Source of the DNA: an uncultured Collinsella sp.
GTDB taxonomy: Bacteria > Actinomycetota > Coriobacteriia > Coriobacteriales > Coriobacteriaceae
Reading direction: 5' to 3'
Assembly: GCA_902495545.1 (NCBI GenBank)
Contig: CABUXM010000055.1
Location: forward strand, 1 to 14,406
DNA: 14,406 nt
Below are positions 5,983 through 11,043 of this stretch, piece after piece. The notes under the pieces were generated by a model. That model saw nothing but the letters and a program-made list of their open reading frames with translations, was not told where the DNA came from and ran no database searches. Numbering within the stretch: the first letter of the stretch is position 1; every line of letters begins with the position of its first letter. The position numbers and the translations under genes were made by a program.

Positions 5983-6882
5983 ATGTACAACCCACAGCTT
6001 GACACTTTCATCCGCGTGGCGGAGGCGGGCAGCTTCTCCAAGGCGGCACAAGAGTCCTTCATCACGCCCACGGCCGTCATCAAGCAGATGAACCTGCTGG
6101 AGTCGCGGCTAGGCCTTACGCTGTTCCACCGATCGCATCAGGGGCTTTCGCTTACGCGAGCAGGCAGGTCGCTGCTCGCCGACGCCCGCCATATCGTGCA
6201 GTACTCTCAAGAATCAATCGCACGCGCCCGCGTCGCCGAGCGTGGAGAGAAGCGCATCATCCGCGTGGGAGTGTCGCTCATGACGCCCAGCACTCCGCTC
6301 ACGAAGCTGTGGCCGAAGGTGAAGGAACGTTGCCCTGGCATGAGCCTTCAGGTGGTCACGTTTGAAAACACACCCTCGGCGGCGCGCGGTTTGGCGAACC
6401 TCGGGCAAGACATGGATATCGTGGTGGGGATTTTCGACGATGCCTTTCTTAAAGAGCGTGGGTGCCTGGGCCTCGAGCTTTCGCGCGAGCCGCTCTGGTG
6501 CGCCGTTCCCGTCGACAACGAACTCGCCAAACGCGACATTGTCACATTCGACGACCTCCACAATCACAGTCTTATGCTTATACGCCGGGGCTGGAACACC
6601 GAAATCGACCTCGTACGCGACGAGATACTCTTGCATCATCCTCAAATCGCGCTCGTAGACTTCCCGCAATATCGGGCGGAGGTGTTCAATCGCGGCGCGA
6701 ACGAGGACCTCGCGCTTGCGACGCTGCCGTTGTGGGCCAACGTCCACCCCATGCTCAAAACCGTCCCTACCGATTGGGACTGTCTCGTGTCTTACGGACT
6801 GCTTCATTCGCTGCAGCCCGCAGACCATGTGCGGGAGTTCCTCGATGCGGTGTCTGCCGTGCTCGAGGCAAAGCATCGATAG
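5983..6882 (+). CDS. LysR-family transcriptional regulator
   Basis: A 299-residue protein, normal LysR length. The ATG of MYNPQLDTF has AGGAGG 4 nt upstream, which decides against an upstream GTG. The N-terminal winged helix-turn-helix is clear: FIRVAEAGSFSKAAQ (9-23), TPTAVIKQMNLLESRLGLTLF and the wing RSHQGLSLTRAG. The remaining part is the two-lobe, periplasmic-binding-like effector domain (RIIRVGVSL onward). It probably binds DNA as a tetramer and responds to a small ligand. The divergent neighbour is aldo/keto reductase 2, and the same operator pattern stands before the AKR1-dehydrogenase operon, so both are likely targets. The ligand is unknown; a carbonyl compound is a guess from the targets. 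Confidence 0.92.
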   Translation: MYNPQLDTFIRVAEAGSFSKAAQESFITPTAVIKQMNLLESRLGLTLFHRSHQGLSLTRAGRSLLADARHIVQYSQESIARARVAERGEKRIIRVGVSLMTPSTPLTKLWPKVKERCPGMSLQVVTFENTPSAARGLANLGQDMDIVVGIFDDAFLKERGCLGLELSREPLWCAVPVDNELAKRDIVTFDDLHNHSLMLIRRGWNTEIDLVRDEILLHHPQIALVDFPQYRAEVFNRGANEDLALATLPLWANVHPMLKTVPTDWDCLVSYGLLHSLQPADHVREFLDAVSAVLEAKHR

Positions 6883-7025
6883 GCAATCGCGAGCAGATGC
6901 GCTCATGCCTACGGGAATAACGGGAACTGGCTTATGAACTCGCGTTTTGATACCGTCGAGTACCGCCTGATGCTGTTTCGGCGTCGCCATAGAGCAAAGC
7001 CATCAGCGAAATAACGGGAATAACA

Positions 7026-7060
7026 GCCTCTGAACCTTCTGGTTCGGAGGCTTCCTTTTT
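7026..7060 (+). terminator. Rho-independent terminator
   Basis: An 11-bp stem GCCTCTGAACC/GGTTCGGAGGC (one T-G pair, loop ttct) is followed by ttccttttt on the plus strand. It lies 143 nt after the LysR stop, and no gene was recognised in between; that stretch shows only a short repeated ATAACGGGAA element. Confidence 0.8.
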
Positions 7061-7113
7061 GCATGTCTTCCTAAAACGACTCCTTGCCAAAGCCCCTTGA
7101 GCATCGGACGGCA

Positions 7114-7554
7114 TTATTGAGTGTGGGCGTTATCGTAGGTATCTCTGATCTCTTCCGGCAAATTGTCGGGAATCAGCGCCTTCACTCTATCCTCGTTGCC
7201 ATCTTGGATCGCCTGCTCGTAGTACCAGCATTTGAACTTCAACATGTCCAGCGCGCGGTTCATCTTCGCGATCTCCGACTCCATGTGGGCCTTCCGCTCC
7301 TCGAACATGGCCTTGCGCTTGGGATATGTCGATGGGCCCTCCGCGCACCATTCCATGAACAGCCGGATGTCCTTGATCTCCATCCCAGCCTTCTTTAAGC
7401 ATTCGATGACCCGAAGCGCCTCGAGTTCCGTATCGCCGAATCGGCGAATGCCGGACGTCCGCTCCAATTCCGGAAACAATCCCTGCTTATCGTAATAACG
7501 CAGCGTGGAAACGGGCAGACCGAACATCTCCGCCACCTGTCCGATTGTGTACAT
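7114..7554 (-). CDS. MerR-family regulator, AdhR/YyaN-like
   Basis: A 146-residue protein. The ATG follows GGAGG. The N-terminal winged helix is MYTIGQVAEMFGLPVSTLRYYDKQGL (1-26) with RRFGDTELEALRVIECLKKAGM as wing and linker, followed by a long coiled-coil dimer helix (about 76-120). Cys52 (IECLKK) coincides with Cys52 of Bacillus subtilis AdhR, a formaldehyde/methylglyoxal-responsive regulator; further cysteines are C70 and C109. No metal-binding Cys cluster of the MerR/CueR kind is present. It lies divergent to a CMD-cupin gene; in B. subtilis AdhR is associated with the gamma-carboxymuconolactone decarboxylase-like gene yraC. Sensing of electrophilic carbonyls or quinones through Cys52 is therefore a good hypothesis. 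Confidence 0.9.
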   Translation of the reverse strand: MYTIGQVAEMFGLPVSTLRYYDKQGLFPELERTSGIRRFGDTELEALRVIECLKKAGMEIKDIRLFMEWCAEGPSTYPKRKAMFEERKAHMESEIAKMNRALDMLKFKCWYYEQAIQDGNEDRVKALIPDNLPEEIRDTYDNAHTQ

Positions 7555-7585
7555 GGGTCCTCCGAATAAAACTCGATTTCATCCC

Positions 7586-7616
7586 TTGACCTAAAGTCAG
7601 GTTTAGGTATTACCTT
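7586..7616 (+). promoter_or_regulatory. MerR-type promoter with 19-bp spacer and internal dyad
   Basis: The -35 TTGACC (7586-7591) and -10 TACCTT (7611-7616) are separated by 19 bp, the over-long spacer that MerR proteins correct by twisting DNA. Inside it lies the perfect dyad ACCTAAA-gtcagg-TTTAGGT (7589-7608). It points toward the CMD-cupin operon and begins 32 nt from the divergent MerR start codon. Confidence 0.7.
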
Positions 7617-7672
7617 CATTCTCGTCAATACAAATCGGGAGCGCAAGGGATTTTCGCCAAAGGCGCACGCTT

Positions 7673-7768
7673 GCCGGAACGGTATTCGCCGGCGGCGTGA
7701 ACGGCGTGGGCGAAATCGCCGGGCATCCTGCTCTGGAGCAGGCGCAACGAATGGGCATGGAAATCTAG
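7673..7768 (+). pseudogene. C-terminal scrap of a flavodoxin-fold NAD(P)H-dependent oxidoreductase
   Basis: The frame AGTVFAGGVNGVGEIAGHPA then LEQAQRMGMEI ends in TAG. The pattern AGGV-N-VG-I-GHPAL-x2-A-x2-G-x2-I resembles the C-terminal segment of flavodoxin-family/FMN reductase proteins. Another frame just before it (GIFAKGARL) reads plausibly into it after a one-base shift, a sign of decay. It stands between the MerR-type promoter and the CMD-cupin gene, so the promoter's original first gene may have been mostly deleted. The family call rests on about 30 residues. Confidence 0.4.
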
Positions 7769-7828
7769 GCGCGGCTTAGCTGCGCGAAAGCAGTTTGTAC
7801 TCAAAACCATCGACAGGAGGAATCAAAC

Positions 7829-8593
7829 ATGACGATTAAGCAGACAGCGGGCAGAGATGCCCTGGGGGACTTCGCTCCCAAATTCGCTCAGCTCAATGAC
7901 GATGTGCTGTTCGGCGAGGTGTGGAGCCGAGAAGACGGGCTTTCCCTTCGAGACCGCAGCGTGGTGACGGTGGTTGCCTTGATGGCACAGGGGCTGACGG
8001 ACTCTTCGTTCCAATACCATCTGATGTCCGCAAAGAACAATGGCGTGACCAGGACGGAGATAGCGGAAATCCTTACGCACGCGGCGTTTTACGCAGGCTG
8101 GCCCAAGGCATGGGCGGCCTTCCGCATGGCGAAGGAAGTCTGGGCGGATGACGATGCCGCCGACGCAAGAACCAAGCATCAAAACGAGATGGCCTTTCCC
8201 ATCGGTACCCCCAACGACGCATTTGCGAAGTACTTTATCGGGCAAAGCTACCTCGCGCCCCTTTCCACCGAGCAGGTCGGCATTTACAACGTTACGTTTG
8301 AGCCCGGCTGCCGCAACAACTGGCACACCCATCACGCCAAAAGCGGTGGGGGACAGATCCTCGTCTGCGTGGCTGGTCGAGGGTTTTACCAGGAATGGGG
8401 CAAACCGGCACAGGAGCTGTGCCCCGGCGATGTGGTAAATATTCCCGCAGGCGTAAAGCACTGGCACGGTGCGGCGCTCGACAGCTGGTTCTCCCATCTC
8501 GCGGTGGAGGTTCCGGGCGAGGATGCCTCCAACGAGTGGTCGGAGCCCGTGGACGACGAGCAATACCTTAAAGCGACCGACAAGGAGGCTTAG
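7829..8593 (+). CDS. Carboxymuconolactone decarboxylase-cupin fusion protein
   Basis: A 254-residue protein with AGGAGG before its ATG. Residues about 15-105 form a CMD/AhpD-like helical domain (LSLRDRSVVTVVALMAQG, HLMSAKNNGVTRTEIAEIL). It lacks the AhpD CxxC pair, so it is not a thiol peroxidase of that type. Residues about 140-230 form a cupin: motif 1 NNWHTHH (163-169) with Q176 in place of the usual Glu, and motif 2 GDVVNIPAGVKHWHG (200-214), giving H166, H168, Q176 and H211 as likely metal ligands. Such fusions are repeatedly found with aldo/keto reductases and flavodoxins, and a decarboxylase or quinone/electrophile role is assumed rather than shown. It is first in an operon, 2 nt before the hydrolase gene, and faces an AdhR-like MerR gene. 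Confidence 0.9.
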   Translation: MTIKQTAGRDALGDFAPKFAQLNDDVLFGEVWSREDGLSLRDRSVVTVVALMAQGLTDSSFQYHLMSAKNNGVTRTEIAEILTHAAFYAGWPKAWAAFRMAKEVWADDDAADARTKHQNEMAFPIGTPNDAFAKYFIGQSYLAPLSTEQVGIYNVTFEPGCRNNWHTHHAKSGGGQILVCVAGRGFYQEWGKPAQELCPGDVVNIPAGVKHWHGAALDSWFSHLAVEVPGEDASNEWSEPVDDEQYLKATDKEA

Positions 8594-8595
8594 GC

Positions 8596-9567
8596 ATGGA
8601 GCAGTTGAAACTGACGCAGGAATGGGACAAGGTGTTCCCCAAAAACGACAAGGTTGAGCACAGCAAGGCGACCTTCCACAACCGATACGGCATCACGCTG
8701 GCTGCCGACGTGTACGTGCCTAAGAACGCGGAAGGCAAGCTGCCCGCCATCGCCGTCAGCGGCCCGTTTGGCGCGGTGAAGGAGCAGTCCTCCGGTCTGT
8801 ACGCGCAGAAAATGGCAGAGCTGGGCTTTTTCGCAATTGCCTTTGACCCGTCCTATACCGGCGAGAGCGGCGGCACGCCCCGCTATGTAGCATCGCCAGA
8901 CATCAACACCGAGGACTTCTGCGCAGCGGTGGATTTCCTCTCTGTGCAGGAAAGCGTTGACCCGGAGCGCATCGGCGTCATCGGTATCTGCGGTTGGGGC
9001 GGCATGGCAGTCAATGCAGCGGCTATCGACACCCGTATCAAAGCTACCGCGGCTATAACCATGTACGATATGACCCGTGTGACCGCCAACGGCTATTTTG
9101 ACGGCGAGGATTCCGAGCAGGCGCGCTTTGAAAAGCGGAAAGCGTTGAACGCGCAGCGCACCGAGGACTATAAAAACGGCAGCTATGCGCTGGCGGGCGG
9201 CGTGGTCAATCCACTACCGGAGGATGCGCCGCAGTTCGTGAGGGACTATTACGCCTACTACAAGACTCCGCGTGGTTACCATCCCCGCAGCCTGAACTCC
9301 AACGGCGGCTGGAATATGACGTCCTCGCTGTCGTTTTTGAATATGCCGATTTTGCAATACAGCAGCGAAATTCGCTCTGCGGTACTGCTGGTGCATGGCG
9401 AGAAGGCGCACTCCCGCTATTTCAGCGAAACCGCGTACGGCAAGCTGACGGGGGACAACAAGGAATTGCTCATTATCCCTGGTGCCAGCCACACCGACCT
9501 TTACGATCAGATGGACATCATTCCGTTTAGAAAGCTGAAGGCATTCTTTGAGGAATATCTGAAATAA
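8596..9567 (+). CDS. Alpha/beta hydrolase with Cys nucleophile (dienelactone hydrolase/YcjY-like)
   Basis: A 323-residue protein whose ribosome site AAGGAGG lies inside the end of the preceding gene; the 2-nt gap indicates translational coupling. The nucleophile elbow is GICGWGG (130-136), placing Cys132 where serine sits in most hydrolases. Cys in this place is known from dienelactone hydrolases. His299 (GASHTDLYD) is the likely catalytic histidine, and an acid such as E269 (HGEKAHSRYF) may complete the triad. The oxyanion region is VSGPFGAVKEQ (54-64) and the lid is inserted at about 165-260. No signal peptide is seen, so it is cytosolic. Lactone or thioester hydrolysis acting with the CMD-cupin protein is the inferred role; the substrate is unknown. 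Confidence 0.88.
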   Translation: MEQLKLTQEWDKVFPKNDKVEHSKATFHNRYGITLAADVYVPKNAEGKLPAIAVSGPFGAVKEQSSGLYAQKMAELGFFAIAFDPSYTGESGGTPRYVASPDINTEDFCAAVDFLSVQESVDPERIGVIGICGWGGMAVNAAAIDTRIKATAAITMYDMTRVTANGYFDGEDSEQARFEKRKALNAQRTEDYKNGSYALAGGVVNPLPEDAPQFVRDYYAYYKTPRGYHPRSLNSNGGWNMTSSLSFLNMPILQYSSEIRSAVLLVHGEKAHSRYFSETAYGKLTGDNKELLIIPGASHTDLYDQMDIIPFRKLKAFFEEYLK

Positions 9568-9678
9568 GGTGTGCCTTGATTTAATGCCAAGTCTCCAGCA
9601 ACGATTCTTCTAAAGAGTGGGAGTAGCTGAAACGAGGCGATTGAATAACTCCATACGTTTAGGTTAAAACAAACTAAT

Positions 9679-9698
9679 ATGCCGCGCGCCTGCGGCAT
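9679..9698 (+). promoter_or_regulatory. Hairpin immediately before a ribosome binding site
   Basis: ATGCCGC-gcgcct-GCGGCAT forms a 7-bp GC-rich stem that ends one base before AAGGAGGG of the following flavodoxin gene. No T-tract follows, so it is not a terminator. It may insulate the leader or modulate ribosome access. Confidence 0.5.
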
Positions 9699-9715
9699 GA
9701 AGGAGGGAGATTTCT

Positions 9716-10246
9716 ATGAACATCGTTGTATTGAGCGGCAGCCCGCGCAAGGGTGCCAATACCGACACCATGGTCGAGACGTTTGCCGAGACCGCGCGCG
9801 AGAGCGGCAATACGGTCGAGGTCGTCCGCGTTGCCAGCAAGAAGATTGCTGGTTGCCTGGGATGTCAGTACTGCTTCGCCCATGAGGGCACTTGCGTGCA
9901 GAAGGACGACATGGCCGACGTGATCGAGTCACTGAAAGACGCCGATATGGTTGTCTTCGCTTCGCCTATCTACTGGTTTGATATCACTGCGCAGGAGAAG
10001 GCCGCCATTGACCGCCTGTATGCCTTCGGTGCTACGGGCTTCCCGTTCACCAAGACGGCCCTTTTGCTCGATAGTCACAGTGAGGGCGTCTATGATGCGG
10101 CAATCGCTATGTACAAGTCAGCCTGCGCGTACTGCAAGTGGGAGGACCAAGGCATTGTCACCATCAGCGGTATGACCGAGCGCGACAGCATGGCATCGTC
10201 GCCCAAGTTGGAAGAGGTGCGAGAGCTCGCCCACAAGCTCGCCTAA
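9716..10246 (+). CDS. Flavodoxin-fold NAD(P)H-dependent oxidoreductase with Isf-type cysteine motif
   Basis: A 176-residue protein with AAGGAGGG before the ATG. The FMN phosphate loop is SGSPRKGANTDTM (7-19) and the second flavin loop is SPIYWFDITAQEK (83-95). Between them lie C47, C50, C53 and C60 (GCLGCQYCFAHEGTC), a CX2CX2CX6C pattern that fits the compact 4Fe-4S motif CX2CX2CX4-7C of archaeal/clostridial iron-sulfur flavoproteins. A further CAYC lies near the C-terminus. It is likely a cytosolic electron-transfer flavoprotein or quinone/oxygen reductase in an anaerobe. It is separated from the hydrolase gene by 148 bp with its own leader hairpin; TTGAAT (9641) with a weak TTAAAA 17 bp on could be its promoter. 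Without cluster evidence it could be a plain FMN reductase. Confidence 0.85.
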   Translation: MNIVVLSGSPRKGANTDTMVETFAETARESGNTVEVVRVASKKIAGCLGCQYCFAHEGTCVQKDDMADVIESLKDADMVVFASPIYWFDITAQEKAAIDRLYAFGATGFPFTKTALLLDSHSEGVYDAAIAMYKSACAYCKWEDQGIVTISGMTERDSMASSPKLEEVRELAHKLA

Positions 10247-10259
10247 GGGCAAGAAGAAC

Positions 10260-10325
10260 GCATGGCAATCGGTGTTGGTGGAAAATGCTTGCTGTCCTTA
10301 CCAAGAGGAATGCCGATTGCCATGC
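10260..10325. repeat. 13-bp inverted repeat with 40-nt loop
   Basis: GCATGGCAATCGG (10260-10272) is repeated in inverted form at 10313-10325, and TTGGT/ACCAA inside the loop can add an inner stem. It begins 14 nt after the flavodoxin stop. No T-tract follows; it may be an RNA 3' end structure or a relic of a small mobile repeat. Confidence 0.6.
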
Positions 10326-10355
10326 AACGATGCTCCAGCGGACAATTCCGGTGTG

Positions 10356-10840
10356 CTAAAACGCCTTCTCGTTCAAGAACTCCCTGAACGCGGGTATGTC
10401 AAAGCCGACGAGGCCACGTCCACGTTCCCCGATAACGCCGTCCTCGAGGAGGCGGCGTTTGTATTGGCTTGCGTAGTTGCTGGCGACGCCCATGCGTTTG
10501 GCTATCTCCGAGGTCCTGCTGGGGCCAGAATCGGGCAGCATCGCGAGCAAAAACTCAATGTCTTTATCGGAAAGCTCCCGATAGGTCGTTTCGAGAGAAG
10601 CCCGATGCCATGCTTCTCGAGTTGCCTGAAGATGCCATTCATGCACGTGCGCCAGTTGCCCTGGGCTTCTTGAACATATGTCCAATTGATGCCCACTGGA
10701 CCAATTTGAACGCCGTTCATGCGCGCGTGAGACTGTGAAAGGTAGCTATCTGCCGCTTCTTTGGTTCGCTCGATAATATCTTCGAGCATGCCTGGCATGG
10801 CGGAGACATTTGCTGCGATCCATGGTGGCCCCTTTGCAGG
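10356..10840 (-). pseudogene. Degraded AAA-type ATPase gene with internal deletion
   Basis: Two frames on the minus strand belong to one protein. The first (NVSAMPGMLEDIIERTKEAA, NGVQIGPVGINW, NWRTCMNGIFRQLEKHGIGLL) matches the middle of large ATP-binding proteins of the AAA class just after the Walker A region. The second (TTYRELSDKDIEFLLAMLP, SRTSEIAKRMGVASNYASQY, RRLLEDGVIGERGRGLVGFD) is their C-terminal winged-helix end. The join, at about 10593-10597, changes frame and skips the central part carrying Walker B and the sensor region. The N-terminal Walker A part is missing too, replaced by 19-bp tandem repeats. The remains would not make a working ATPase. Confidence 0.75.
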
Positions 10841-10888
10841 TTTTGCTACTTTTTGCAACTTTTGCTAATTTTTGCAAGTTTTGCTAAC
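10841..10888. repeat. 19-bp tandem repeat, two and a half copies
   Basis: Units start at 10841 (TTTTGCTACTTTTTGCAAC), 10860 (TTTTGCTAATTTTTGCAAG) and 10879 (TTTTGCTAAC). Each unit contains TTTTGC twice, giving a half-period of 9-10 bp, close to one helix turn. They stand at the 5' side of the broken ATPase gene and may be its operator array, or the scar of a repeat-mediated deletion. Confidence 0.8.
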
Positions 10889-10964
10889 GGTTTAACATGT
10901 CTTGTGCCGCGGGATTGCAGGAGTGAAAAACGGGGATTCCTATTATTCCGACTACGTTGCAACG

Positions 10965-11007
10965 AGCGGGGCCCGGAGCGCGATGTTGCTGCGCTCCGGG
11001 CCCCGCT
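10965..11007 (-). terminator. Strong hairpin after the topoisomerase A gene
   Basis: A 17-bp perfect stem AGCGGGGCCCGGAGCGC with its complement and a 9-nt loop lies 36 nt past the topoisomerase A stop. There is no T-tract on either side, so it may be an RNA 3' end-protecting or Rho-aided structure rather than a standard intrinsic terminator. Confidence 0.5.
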
Positions 11008-11043
11008 GCATTGTAAAACCATGACGGTTTGGCTGCCGTTGTT

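Noticed and set aside
6214..6990. 258-residue minus-strand frame
   Set aside because: Antisense to the LysR gene over nearly all its length; the short part outside it matches no family I know.
7114..7554. Heavy-metal MerR sensor (MerR/CueR/ZntR)
   Set aside because: The C-terminal metal-binding cysteine cluster is absent; Cys52 and the neighbours fit AdhR-type better.
10841..10888. CRISPR array
   Set aside because: Units are adjacent 19-mers without spacers, and no cas gene is present.
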